Origin: Lachnospiraceae bacterium
GTDB taxonomy: Bacteria; Bacillota; Clostridia; Lachnospirales; Lachnospiraceae
Assembly: GCA_024698715.1 (NCBI GenBank)
Contig: JAILRA010000033.1
Span: 165,133 to 229,132 of the forward strand
Length of the DNA stretch: 64,000 bases
Reading direction: 5' to 3'
Shown here: positions 38,373 through 46,693 of the stretch, in pieces
Numbering within the stretch: position 1 is the first letter of the stretch
Layout of the letters: each line of letters opens with the position of its first letter
Program-made: the position numbers and the translations under genes
The notes under the pieces: generated by a model
Told to the model about the DNA's origin: nothing
Seen by the model: only the letters and a program-made list of their open reading frames with translations
Databases searched by the model: none

Positions 38373-38400
38373 TTGAATTTATGTATTTTTCGGTTATAAT
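38373..38400 (+). promoter_or_regulatory. Probable promoter of cysteine synthase
   Basis: TTGAAT (38373-38378) and TATAAT (38395-38400) have a 16-base spacer. Transcription would start near 38407, leaving an 80-base leader before the cysK start codon. No T-box or SAM-riboswitch fold was recognised in that leader. Confidence 0.65.
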
Positions 38401-38490
38401 GTATATCAGTTTGGTTATAAATTCCGTTTATGATCGGCGATAAAATTGATTTATAACATTAAGGAATTTTCGAGCGAAAGGATCACATCC

Positions 38491-39393
38491 ATGTATTATT
38501 CAAATATTATTGATTTAATCGGAAATACTCCCCTTCTTTCGTTAAAAGAAAGCACGGGATGCAACATATTCGCAAAGGCCGAATTCTTAAACCCCGGCGG
38601 ATCGATCAAAGACAGGATTGCAAAGAATATGATCGAGGTTGCCGAAAAAGAAGGAAAACTTAAACCCGGAATGACGATCGTTGAACCCACAAGCGGCAAT
38701 ACCGGCATCGGCCTTGCTCTCTGCGGCGTAAGAAAAGGATATAAAGTCATCATCGTAATGCCCGAGAATATGTCTGAAGAAAGAAAAAAGATTATAAAGG
38801 CACTCGGTGCAGAGCTTGTTCTCACACCTCCCGAATTAAGCGTGGACGGTGCCGTTCAGGAAGCCACAAGGATAGCAAATTCTTCTGACGAATACTTCGT
38901 TCCCCAGCAGTTCAAGAATCCGGCTAACCCCGACATTCACTATAAAACGACAGCTGTTGAGCTTTGCGAACAGATCGGTCAGAAGATCGATATCTACATT
39001 TCCGGTATCGGTTCGGGCGGAACCCTTCAGGGTGTTGCAAATTATCTTCTTGAGCAGAATCCCGATACACGGATCGTAGCAGTAGAACCAAAGAACGTTT
39101 CCGCTCTTCTCGGAGACGAACCCGGGCTTCACCAGATTCAGGGTATCGGAGACGGATTCATTCCGGATATCCTCGATACATCGATCATTACCGACATCGT
39201 TACCGTAACAGATGACGATGCGATCAATACCGCAAGAAGCCTGGCACGTGTTCAGGGTCTTCTGGTCGGAACCAGTGCAGGTGCAAATGTCTGGACCGCT
39301 ATGAAAATGGCTGAGAAATACGGAAAAGATAAAGTGATCGCAACCGTTCTTCCCGACAGAGCCGAAAGATATTTCTCCACGGCACTCATTTAA
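38491..39393 (+). CDS. cysK: Cysteine synthase (O-acetylserine sulfhydrylase)
   Basis: A 300-residue PLP enzyme that makes cysteine from O-acetylserine and sulfide in the cytosol. The PLP lysine lies in GGSIKDRI (near residue 42), the substrate loop is EPTSGNTGIGLA, and the phosphate-binding glycine loop is SGIGSGGTLQG. The C-terminal LVGTSAGAN segment is also conserved. The ATG at 38491 is chosen over one at 38446 because AAAGGA lies eight bases upstream and the encoded N-terminus (MYYSNIIDLIGNTPLL) matches other CysK proteins. The gene is monocistronic, ending in a strong terminator. Confidence 0.96.
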   Translation: MYYSNIIDLIGNTPLLSLKESTGCNIFAKAEFLNPGGSIKDRIAKNMIEVAEKEGKLKPGMTIVEPTSGNTGIGLALCGVRKGYKVIIVMPENMSEERKKIIKALGAELVLTPPELSVDGAVQEATRIANSSDEYFVPQQFKNPANPDIHYKTTAVELCEQIGQKIDIYISGIGSGGTLQGVANYLLEQNPDTRIVAVEPKNVSALLGDEPGLHQIQGIGDGFIPDILDTSIITDIVTVTDDDAINTARSLARVQGLLVGTSAGANVWTAMKMAEKYGKDKVIATVLPDRAERYFSTALI

Positions 39394-39411
39394 AAAAAGA
39401 TTCATAAATTC

Positions 39412-39441
39412 AAAAAATCCACGGCGAACCGTGGATTTTTT
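39412..39441. terminator. Strong bidirectional terminator after cysK
   Basis: AAAAAATCCACGG (39412-39424) pairs without mismatch with CCGTGGATTTTTT (39429-39441); loop CGAA. T runs occur on both strands. It also ends the convergent small membrane-protein gene, whose stop lies at 39475. Confidence 0.93.
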
Positions 39442-39474
39442 TATATCTGTCGGAAATGGAATCTTTTCGGGATC

Positions 39475-39981
39475 TTAGCTTTCAGGGAAGATTGAAAGTT
39501 TGCTTCCTTCGTAATCAATATTTTTCGAGAAAGCCATGATAGCTCTTACAATGGGAGGAAAGAAGATCGCAAGTACGCACATACCTGTATCACATCCGTA
39601 AGCTTTTGCAAGGGCAAAATTCAATATTCCGCACGCAGCATAATAGAAAGGCCAGATGATCATGCTTATCAGTACTCCGAGATAGGGAATGGCAGCAAAC
39701 CATGCCAGTGCCAGCGGAATAATGCATGCAAGGAATACAACTATATATGTGGGCTTGGTCATTGCAATATCGCAGAATGTATAAATGTTATAATACGGTA
39801 TTATCGCTTTCCAGCCGGGTTCCCCTGCCTTTTCCATCAATTTCCAGTTTACGATTATGATAAATACCATCATTGCAAAACATACGATTCCAAATATAAG
39901 CATGATTACAACAAAGGTCGTTATTCCGAGCATGCCGATTATTGAAGCGGCAGCATCGGTCATTTGTGAAGATGAATTCAT
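39475..39981 (-). CDS. Small multi-pass membrane protein (DUF5684-like)
   Basis: A 168-residue membrane protein with about four to five helices. The central WKLMEKAGEPGWKAIIPYYNIYTF segment is the signature of the DUF5684 family, in which a short basic WK-x-IIP-x-YN motif joins two helices. The remaining helices contain YGVLISM-like and GCDTGMCVLAIFFPPIV stretches. Function of the family is unknown. A good AGGAG lies before the ATG. It is transcribed after a terminator that separates it from the SPFH-protein gene, although the two lie in the same direction. Confidence 0.8.
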   Translation of the reverse strand: MNSSSQMTDAAASIIGMLGITTFVVIMLIFGIVCFAMMVFIIIVNWKLMEKAGEPGWKAIIPYYNIYTFCDIAMTKPTYIVVFLACIIPLALAWFAAIPYLGVLISMIIWPFYYAACGILNFALAKAYGCDTGMCVLAIFFPPIVRAIMAFSKNIDYEGSKLSIFPES

Positions 39982-40020
39982 TTTTTTCTCCTTTTTATTT
40001 CAGTAATTTATTTATCTACA

Positions 40021-40046
40021 AACGCCGGACCTTTCAGCCCGGCGTT
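40021..40046 (-). terminator. Probable terminator of the SPFH-protein gene
   Basis: AACGCCGG (40021-40028) pairs with CCGGCGTT (40039-40046) over a ten-base loop. Flanking ACA/TGT bases allow extension. On the minus strand the U tract is short (TTTGTAG), so efficiency is uncertain. Confidence 0.7.
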
Positions 40047-40079
40047 TTGTATTCTACACTATAACAAACTCAATTTCAA

Positions 40080-41465
40080 TTACTGTTTGTCATTTTCATC
40101 AAAGATGTCTCCGCATTCAGGGCAGAATTTAGGAGGATTCATGGGATCATCGGGTTCCCATCCGCACTTATCGCATTTGTACAAAGGAGCCCCTTCAGGT
40201 TTCTTTGCACCGCAGCTCGGACAGAACTTACCCTGATTTACAGCGCCGCATGAACATTTCCATCCTGCATCATCGGGTTTCTTTGCACCGCACTCTGCAC
40301 AGAACTTGCCTGTATTGCCGTCTTTACCGCAAGCACATTTCCATCCGTTAACTGCTGCCTGAGCGGGAGCTGCAGCCTGCTGTTGCTGCTGTTGCTGTCC
40401 CATAGCATAGAGGTTGGCTGCGTTCATTCCGCCACCTGCCTGCTGAGCCATGTTAAGTCCTGCAAATGCCATCATAGGTCCTGTAGACTCGTTTGCAGCT
40501 GCTGCTTCCATAGCGTTTGCCGTAGCTGTTGTCATACGAGCTGCTGCCATGTTTACATTTGTGTAAACAGCAGTATCCTGGAACTGTTTGATTCTCTTCT
40601 CGTCTTCTTCGGTAGCCTTTAATGTATTGAATGTTACATCAATGACTTCCATACCACGCATCTTGCCCCATTTTGAGGAAAGCTGCTCGTTAAGTTTCTG
40701 AACAAGGATATCAGTCTTTGTTGTGATAGCTGAATATCTGATACCTACACCGTAATCGGAAAGTGCACCGAGAGCAGGCTGAAGAGCTGTCATAAAGTCA
40801 GATCTCATGATGCTCTGAAGATCTTTCTTGGTGTACTGGTCGCCTGCAAAGTTAGCAGCGATCGAAGAATAGAAACGGATAGGATCCGAAATATGGAATG
40901 TATATTCACCGTTTGCGATAAGTGAAATATCACCCTGGAATCCCGTTACCTGATCTGCGATAAAGAAAGGTATAGGATTGGTTGTTCCCCAGAGGTTGTT
41001 TCTTACTTCGATGATGTTAATATAGTAAACTCTCTGTGTCTTGGAAATCTCTCCACCGAATGCAAAACGCTTTCCAACCTCTACAAATGTATTCTTGATA
41101 TTCTCACCGAGATTACCGCAGAAGATTGAAGGCTGTGTGGACATTTCATATTTATACTGTCCGGGTTCGTCACAGTACTCTGCAACCTTACCGTCATCAA
41201 TAATAAGTGCTGCCTGACCGGCATTTACTTCAACGATGGATCCGTTTGAAATGATGTTGTCATTTCCTTTATTGAGTCCCTTCGTATTTCTCTTTTTACC
41301 TTTAATTGCAAGAACGCCATCGGCAAAAGCATCGCAGTAGAAGTACTCAAGATACTGATCCGCTACTGTCGAAGAACCACTTCCCAAAATATTGGTAAAC
41401 ATGTTACCGCCTGCATTCTTGACCTGTTCGCCGACCGCTGCGGCTGCTTGTTTAATTAATCCCAT
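40080..41465 (-). CDS. SPFH-domain virion-core-like protein with zinc-ribbon tail (YdjI-like)
   Basis: A 461-residue cytosolic/membrane-associated protein like Bacillus YdjI. Residues about 60-300 form the SPFH (band-7-like) domain: SNGSIVEVNAGQAALIIDDG and later YYINIIEVRNNLWGTTNPIPF. A helical Ala-rich region and a run of seven or eight Gln (about 365-375) follow. The C-terminus holds three zinc-ribbon modules, with CACGKDGNTGKFCAECG, CSCGAVNQGKFCPSCG and CDKCGWEPDDPMNPPKFCPECG. YdjI-type proteins are linked to membrane-fluidity or stress platforms together with a YdjG-like zinc-ribbon membrane protein, and such a partner is encoded at 44051. It has AGGAGG before ATG. Confidence 0.88.
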   Translation of the reverse strand: MGLIKQAAAAVGEQVKNAGGNMFTNILGSGSSTVADQYLEYFYCDAFADGVLAIKGKKRNTKGLNKGNDNIISNGSIVEVNAGQAALIIDDGKVAEYCDEPGQYKYEMSTQPSIFCGNLGENIKNTFVEVGKRFAFGGEISKTQRVYYINIIEVRNNLWGTTNPIPFFIADQVTGFQGDISLIANGEYTFHISDPIRFYSSIAANFAGDQYTKKDLQSIMRSDFMTALQPALGALSDYGVGIRYSAITTKTDILVQKLNEQLSSKWGKMRGMEVIDVTFNTLKATEEDEKRIKQFQDTAVYTNVNMAAARMTTATANAMEAAAANESTGPMMAFAGLNMAQQAGGGMNAANLYAMGQQQQQQQAAAPAQAAVNGWKCACGKDGNTGKFCAECGAKKPDDAGWKCSCGAVNQGKFCPSCGAKKPEGAPLYKCDKCGWEPDDPMNPPKFCPECGDIFDENDKQ

Positions 41466-41546
41466 TTAAATTCCCTCCTGTAATTAATACGTCAAGTTTT
41501 TTGACGATTTTTATTGTAACATACTCGGTCTTCAAAGTCCATAAAA

Positions 41547-41585
41547 TTGACTTAAATCCCTTTGATATATATAATAGATTAATCT
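41547..41585 (+). promoter_or_regulatory. Promoter with start-site palindrome for the CPBP protease
   Basis: TTGACT (41547-41552) and TATAAT (41570-41575) are 17 bases apart. The perfect palindrome AGATTAATCT (41576-41585) covers the expected transcription start. An ATG at 41587 would lie almost at the RNA 5' end, which supports the downstream start at 41608. In the divergent SPFH leader, CGTCAA/TTGACG (41490-41506) forms a small hairpin. Confidence 0.7.
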
Positions 41586-41607
41586 AATGACAGCCGGTTG
41601 GAAAAAT

Positions 41608-42402
41608 ATGAAAAAAGATTTATCACCAAACAGAAAAATACTGCGAAAAATTGTTATCGGAATAGCAATTTACTGCGGTGCGTACTTTCTGTCTCTGATA
41701 GCACTTTATTCGTTTTCCGGTTATCTTAAATACGGAAATGCCCTTATCGGAACGGTAGCTTCTCTGGTTGCGGGATTTGGCGCATTTTTAAGTATCACGG
41801 GGGACGAAAAGACCAAGCTTCTGTTTGACTCTTCCGCAAGATATTCGAAAAAGCCTTTCTTTGCATTATTTGTGATCTTAACCGCATTTACAGCCACGGT
41901 TCTCTTTAATTACCTTTTCTCTCTGATCCCCTGGGATAAACTCGGCGACAAAAATATAGTTCAGGATAATGAAGCATTTTACTCGATACCCTTTTATCTG
42001 AGACTTATCTCATATGTGATCATCGGTCCTTTTGCAGAAGAGGTTCTTTTCAGGGGAGTTATATTTTTCCGTTTCAGAAAACTCATGCCTCTCTGGGGTG
42101 CAGCGCTGGCGTCGGCTCTCTTCTTCGGAATTTACCACGGAAATCTTATGCAGGGTATCTATGCTTTTATAATGGGATTCTTGATCTGTTTCTTTATGGA
42201 TCAGGGCGGAAGCATAGCTTATGCTTTGGCATTTCATATGACAGCAAATCTCATTTCAAACCTTTGTTATGAATATGAGTATATTAATAATGTAGTTTAT
42301 TCAATACCGGTAATCGCTGTTTCGACAGCATATCTTGTGGTTGCCATAATACTTTGTTATGTCTTCACACTTAAGTTGACTAAAAAAGACAAGAAATGTT
42401 GA
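41608..42402 (+). CDS. CPBP-family intramembrane metalloprotease
   Basis: A 264-residue membrane protein with about seven to eight helices, of the CPBP/Abi family. The core catalytic motifs are FAEEVLFRGVIFFRFR (EExxxR), FFGIYHGN (FxxxH) and a third HxxxN in FHMTANLISN, all intact, so glutamic-type intramembrane protease activity is plausible. The family processes CAAX-like tails, bacteriocins or membrane regulators; substrate here is unknown. The 41608 ATG (MKKDLSP...) is chosen over one at 41587 because the latter would sit within five bases of the predicted transcript end. The region past the stop codon contains the DnaA-box-like repeats. Confidence 0.88.
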   Translation: MKKDLSPNRKILRKIVIGIAIYCGAYFLSLIALYSFSGYLKYGNALIGTVASLVAGFGAFLSITGDEKTKLLFDSSARYSKKPFFALFVILTAFTATVLFNYLFSLIPWDKLGDKNIVQDNEAFYSIPFYLRLISYVIIGPFAEEVLFRGVIFFRFRKLMPLWGAALASALFFGIYHGNLMQGIYAFIMGFLICFFMDQGGSIAYALAFHMTANLISNLCYEYEYINNVVYSIPVIAVSTAYLVVAIILCYVFTLKLTKKDKKC

Positions 42403-42502
42403 TAACTTTTCAGTTTTACATAAATCTGTTGATAACTTTGTGTGAAAAGTGGATTTATACCCCATTTTGCAACATTTTTTATCAACATTACATGTTTGAT
42501 AA
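42397..42502. repeat. Cluster of TGTTGATAA repeats resembling DnaA boxes
   Basis: TGTTGATAA occurs at 42397-42405 (overlapping the CPBP stop codon) and 42427-42435, exactly 30 bases apart and both extended by CTTT. The same motif inverted (TTATCAACA) lies at 42479-42487, and a degenerate copy (GTTTGATAA) at 42494-42502. TTATCAACA differs from the DnaA-box consensus TTATCCACA at one base. The region between the CPBP and GH13 genes is otherwise A-T-rich and non-coding. Confidence 0.55.
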
Positions 42503-42575
42503 CTTTTAGGGTAAACATACTTTCGCCGCAAATATGTTCGTTGACCGGGAAAGTTAATATAGGAGGTGACACAAT

Positions 42576-43889
42576 ATGTGGGCTTATGATTCGGTTTTTT
42601 ATCAGATTTATCCTTTGGGATTCTGCGGTGCTCCGTTCGAGAATGACGGCGTATGCGTTTCAAGAATCCTTAAGGTAAATGACTGGATTCCGCACATCAA
42701 AAAACTGGGAGCAGACGCAATCTACTTCTCGCCCGTATTCGAATCCGACACACACGGATACAATACCAGGGATTATACGAAAATAGACTGCAGGCTCGGC
42801 ACAAACGAGGATTTTGCCAAAGTTTGTAAGAATCTTCACAAAGAAGGAATAAAAGTCGTTCTGGACGGAGTATTCAACCATGTCGGCCGCGGCTTCTTCG
42901 CATTTCAGGATGTATTAAAAAACAGAGAGAATTCACCGTACGTCAACTGGTTTGCACGTATAGCCTTTGACGGAAACTCCAATTACAATGACGGACTCTG
43001 GTACGAAGGCTGGGAAGGCAATTACGATCTGGTCAAACTGAACCTTTACAACGAAGACGTTATAAATCATATTTTCTCTGCGATAGAAAAATGGATAGAT
43101 GAATTTGACATAGATGGAATAAGACTCGATGTTGCTTACTGTCTGGACAAAGGATTTTTAAACCGCTTAAGAGGTTTCTGCGATTCCAAAAAAGAAGATT
43201 TCTTCCTTGTAGGTGAAGTACTGCACGGAGAATACGGCCGTATGCTTAATGAGATGAACATCCACTCGCTTACGAATTACCAGTGCTACAAAGGAATACA
43301 CTCTTCTTTTAACAGCTACAACATGTTTGAGATCGTTCATTCCCTGTTAAGACTTTTCGGTCCCGAAGACTGGACCGTTGCCAGAGGATCTCATCTTTTG
43401 AGTTTTGCGGACAACCACGATGTATCAAGGATCGCAACTCTCATACAGAATCCCGCTCATCTTCCGCTGGTTTACGCAATGATATTCGGTATGCCCGGCA
43501 TCCCCTGCGTATATTACGGTTCCGAATGGGGCGCGAAAGCTGACAAATCACAGGGCGATCCCGCTTTGAGAGCCTGCTTTGAAAAGCCCGAATGGAATGA
43601 GCTGACCGAATTCATTTCACATCTTGCAAATGCCAAGAAAGGAAGTGAGGCCCTTAATTACGGCGGAATCCGTTCGGTTGTTCTTACAAACCGTCAGTGC
43701 ATTTTCGAAAGAAAGAGCGAACACGAAAGAGTTCTTGTCTGCATAAACTGCGACGAAAACGATTATACGGCTCATTTTGATGCCGGCTGCGGAATGGCCG
43801 TCGATCTGATCACCGGAGAGAACTTTGATTTCGGAGGAGGCTCTCTGCTCCCTGCTTACAGCGCAAAATTTCTTAAGTGTGAAAGATAA
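42576..43889 (+). CDS. Cytosolic GH13 alpha-amylase-family glycosidase
   Basis: A 437-residue enzyme of the alpha-amylase family with no signal peptide, so it acts on imported or stored oligosaccharides such as maltodextrins or glycogen fragments. The (beta/alpha)8 motifs are present: DGVFNHVG (region I), GIRLDVAY with the nucleophile Asp, GEVLHGE with the acid/base Glu, and FADNHDVSRI (region IV with the transition-state Asp). It is shorter than secreted amylases, with only a small C-terminal beta domain. Start: AGGAGGTGA at 42561-42569 is a near-perfect ribosome site. Whether it acts as an amylase, glucosidase or transglycosidase is not decided by these motifs. Confidence 0.9.
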   Translation: MWAYDSVFYQIYPLGFCGAPFENDGVCVSRILKVNDWIPHIKKLGADAIYFSPVFESDTHGYNTRDYTKIDCRLGTNEDFAKVCKNLHKEGIKVVLDGVFNHVGRGFFAFQDVLKNRENSPYVNWFARIAFDGNSNYNDGLWYEGWEGNYDLVKLNLYNEDVINHIFSAIEKWIDEFDIDGIRLDVAYCLDKGFLNRLRGFCDSKKEDFFLVGEVLHGEYGRMLNEMNIHSLTNYQCYKGIHSSFNSYNMFEIVHSLLRLFGPEDWTVARGSHLLSFADNHDVSRIATLIQNPAHLPLVYAMIFGMPGIPCVYYGSEWGAKADKSQGDPALRACFEKPEWNELTEFISHLANAKKGSEALNYGGIRSVVLTNRQCIFERKSEHERVLVCINCDENDYTAHFDAGCGMAVDLITGENFDFGGGSLLPAYSAKFLKCER

Positions 43890-43920
43890 AAAGATTTAAA
43901 GAGATTAAAACACATGACAA

Positions 43921-43972
43921 ATCCCCCGGACTTGGTGTGCTGCTTAAGGGCAGCATATCAAGTCCGGGGGAT
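43921..43972. terminator. Very long GC-rich hairpin between convergent genes
   Basis: ATCCCCCGGACTTG (43921-43934) pairs with CAAGTCCGGGGGAT (43959-43972). Three further pairs including two G-U wobbles (43935-43937 with 43956-43958) and TGCTGC/GCAGCA (43938-43943 with 43950-43955) follow, giving a 23-bp stem with loop TTAAGG. T-rich sequence follows on the plus strand. It can terminate both converging genes, although it is much longer than the other terminators here. Confidence 0.75.
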
Positions 43973-44050
43973 TATTTTGTTATCACTATAATTTCAGCGC
44001 CCAAACACTTACAAGATTTTTCAGATCCGTGTCTTATACTGCATTTTTCC

Positions 44051-45202
44051 TTAACTCGAGAACTGAGAGATAAAATCCGATATGGCGTTTATTCCCGTAA
44101 CTCCGCAGCAGATTATTGCCAGTACTATAACAACAATAGCGATCACAAGAATGATCTTTCCTACGGAAACAGGAGTCTTTCCGTATACCTTTCCTGTCTG
44201 ACCGTTTACCATGAACTGATAGATCTTATCTTTGTATTTAAAAGATGAACACCAGATGGGAAGCATCAGATACTTGTATGTGATCTGGTTGTATGTGGTA
44301 TTGATCTTGACATCCTTTGCATGATCGGCATGATTTTCGGTAATGATCTTATTCGTGATCTTGCTCTTGATCTTGCCGGAAATGGAATTCTTGGCTTTTT
44401 CCCATGCTTCCTTAAGGCCTACCGAATATCTCTCTGCCGCAAAACCTGCAACATATTCGGGCTTATAAGGAACATTCTTGGCCGTTTCGAAAGGCTCGAG
44501 TCCTTTAAGCATTGCACTGTCATGACGTTCAGTTCCCAGAACAAGCTCATCATCAATGCTGAGTTTAAATGTACCGGAAGTACGATGCCAGTCGGTTACC
44601 GTCTTGGTCTGTACATTTCCGTTTGAGTCTTTGTACTCTTCTTTTCTGTCTATACCGTATTTACCGGAATATCTTGAGAACGTCTCCGAATCAAATGTCC
44701 AGTAAGGAAGGTAGATACCCGTAAATGCATCGGGCTGAGCGGAAAGCTTAGCCTGCTTCGGACAGAAGAACTTCTTTCCCATCCACTGTTTGAAGTTCGC
44801 ACTTGCCTGCTCATTGGTAATAGCAAAAGGAACTACTCCTCCGGGAGCAAGTGTATTTTCATCATTTGCTTCCATTACCTGATTGGATCCGCAGTAAGGA
44901 CATTCGCTTGCAACATCAAGTGCATCATATATTGTTTCTGCACCGCAGCTCTTACATATGATCTGTTTCTTTTCCGTACCCCAGTTACAGTTCTCGGTCT
45001 TCTCAGCTGATTCAAAATCAAGTTCAGCTGCACTGCCGGCTGCATCCTGTACAATTTCTTCTTCATATCCGCAATAAGGACATGCCATTCCGCCGATATT
45101 GGGATCGAAATCCATGACACCACCGCACTGTGGACATTTCTTGTCGGTTTCCTTTAATGTGGAAGCCTGCGAAACATTAACGTTTTCATTCATTCCGTCC
45201 AT
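44051..45202 (-). CDS. Zinc-ribbon membrane protein (YdjG-like)
   Basis: A 383-residue protein with two N-terminal zinc ribbons: CPQCGGVMDFDPNIGGMACPYCG and ICKSCGAETIYDALDVASECPYCG. A central region (about 120-330) contains FAITNEQASANFKQW and GIYLPYWTFD, and one C-terminal membrane helix follows (about 345-368). This is the layout of Bacillus YdjG, encoded with the SPFH protein YdjI in the ydjGHI cluster. Here the two genes are separated by the CPBP and GH13 genes, which run in the opposite direction. GAGGTG precedes the ATG. The proteins probably work together in a membrane-stress platform; this is inferred from the Bacillus linkage. Confidence 0.85.
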   Translation of the reverse strand: MDGMNENVNVSQASTLKETDKKCPQCGGVMDFDPNIGGMACPYCGYEEEIVQDAAGSAAELDFESAEKTENCNWGTEKKQIICKSCGAETIYDALDVASECPYCGSNQVMEANDENTLAPGGVVPFAITNEQASANFKQWMGKKFFCPKQAKLSAQPDAFTGIYLPYWTFDSETFSRYSGKYGIDRKEEYKDSNGNVQTKTVTDWHRTSGTFKLSIDDELVLGTERHDSAMLKGLEPFETAKNVPYKPEYVAGFAAERYSVGLKEAWEKAKNSISGKIKSKITNKIITENHADHAKDVKINTTYNQITYKYLMLPIWCSSFKYKDKIYQFMVNGQTGKVYGKTPVSVGKIILVIAIVVIVLAIICCGVTGINAISDFISQFSS

Positions 45203-45250
45203 TTTTACACCTCATACCTTCTTGAGTTTTATATGTTTCTATACGCATAA

Positions 45251-45279
45251 ATTATACTCAAATTTGCGTTTTCAGGCAA
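45251..45279 (-). promoter_or_regulatory. Promoter of the YdjG-like gene
   Basis: On the minus strand TTGCCT (45274-45279) and TATAAT (45251-45256) have a 17-base spacer, followed by a leader of about 40 bases to the ATG at 45202. Confidence 0.7.
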
Positions 45280-45315
45280 CCTGAATTTCCGCAATGAAAA
45301 CGTGTAAATAAATCT

Positions 45316-46662
45316 TTATATCTTTTTTAAAAGAAGTTCTACGGTAAACCCTTTATCATTATAGTATTCCATTCCTCCGTACTGCAGCTCCATATATCTT
45401 TTTACAAGATAAAGCCCCAGTCCGTATCCCGACTGTTCGGATGAATTTTTTCCCCTGTAATACTTCTGGGTTATAAGCGGCAGATCGTCTTCCTTTACTC
45501 CCGGTCCGCTGTCTTTTATCGTAATCCTGATATAATCTTCCTCCTTAACTCCGTCGGAAGAAAGATACGCAGTTTCCGAAAAGTTCACTCTTACATCCGT
45601 TCCTGCGTATTTATGAGAATTGCCGATAATATTGTCTATAACCTGTTCCATACGAATGCTGTCCATGTATACGAGGCATCGCGGAACTTCGTTTTCGATT
45701 ATGATATTTCCGTAATTTTTCAGATTTTCAAAAAATCCGGTTAATACCTGAGAATCGGTCTCGACGGGTTTTACTTCCAGTTTATCGATGTCATCAAGAG
45801 TCGAATGCATCAGATTGGTAACAAGTGAACTTATCAGATCCGCTTTCTGAGATATGGTCGTAATTTTCTGAAGAGTATAGTCCGTATCTTTTTTCTCTTC
45901 TTCATATTTTTGTTCACTGATATCGTTTTCCGAAACGGATCTCCTTTCCGATTCGGACATTTTCATTAACGTCTTTGCTTCCAGCACCTCGCAAGCCGCT
46001 TTGATAACGGAGACCGGGGTTTTTATATCGTGGCTTAGATCGGTAACCATTTCTTTTCTGGCAATTTCATATTGAATTTCTCTTTTTTTTGAGTTTTTCA
46101 GTTCTTCACGCATCACGTCAAATGCTTCGACAAAACTTCCGAAAAGATTATCCTTTTTGATGGGAAGAGGATCATCCAGGTTGCCCTTTGCGATCTCCAC
46201 GGAAAATTTTTTTAATTCCCGAACCGGTTTTATAAATGAATAGTACATCAGGAACAAAAGAAGATATCCTGAGATCAATACTATGACCCAAAGGAATACG
46301 GAAGAGCCGAAAAATCCTCTTTTGATGGCATCATACGCCTGTTTGTTGTCATCCCACGCAACCTTCCCGACATATTCATCGTTTACAACCAGATCGAGAA
46401 CCAGTGCGTCCGTTTTATAAAGAGCCGAAAGTTCTTCGTTTTCAATATCCTTGGAATAAATGATCTTGCAGTTGTATCTTTTTTCCACGGACTGTTCGGA
46501 TTTATCCCCTGCCAGTTCCTCTTCAACCAGATGCAGTTTTTCATTGTATTCGATTATATCTCTTTCTTTGTAACCGTTTTCATTATTGAAAATGACAAAC
46601 AATCCCAAAAAGAATAACATTATTACAGTAAAAATAATCGCTATTCTGAATAATTGTTTCAT
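45316..46662 (-). CDS. Sensor histidine kinase
   Basis: A 448-residue membrane kinase. It has helix 1 (about 6-26), an extracellular sensor of about 95 residues, helix 2 (about 122-142), a HAMP linker, the dimerisation and phosphoacceptor helix with H-box SHDIKTPVSV, then an ATP-binding domain with N-box IGNSHKY, G1 DSGPGV and G2 GYGLGLYL. It autophosphorylates on His and passes phosphate to the response regulator encoded 31 bases upstream. The small sensor and the neighbouring efflux operon suggest envelope or antimicrobial-peptide sensing; the actual signal is unknown. No promoter is seen between the two genes. Confidence 0.94.
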   Translation of the reverse strand: MKQLFRIAIIFTVIMLFFLGLFVIFNNENGYKERDIIEYNEKLHLVEEELAGDKSEQSVEKRYNCKIIYSKDIENEELSALYKTDALVLDLVVNDEYVGKVAWDDNKQAYDAIKRGFFGSSVFLWVIVLISGYLLLFLMYYSFIKPVRELKKFSVEIAKGNLDDPLPIKKDNLFGSFVEAFDVMREELKNSKKREIQYEIARKEMVTDLSHDIKTPVSVIKAACEVLEAKTLMKMSESERRSVSENDISEQKYEEEKKDTDYTLQKITTISQKADLISSLVTNLMHSTLDDIDKLEVKPVETDSQVLTGFFENLKNYGNIIIENEVPRCLVYMDSIRMEQVIDNIIGNSHKYAGTDVRVNFSETAYLSSDGVKEEDYIRITIKDSGPGVKEDDLPLITQKYYRGKNSSEQSGYGLGLYLVKRYMELQYGGMEYYNDKGFTVELLLKKI

Positions 46663-46693
46663 GAAACAGATTCCTTTTATGTATCAATAATTT

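Noticed and set aside
38281..38491. A T-box or SAM riboswitch in the cysK leader
   Set aside because: I found no T-box specifier/antiterminator pattern and no SAM-riboswitch core; only a plain promoter and ribosome site are evident.
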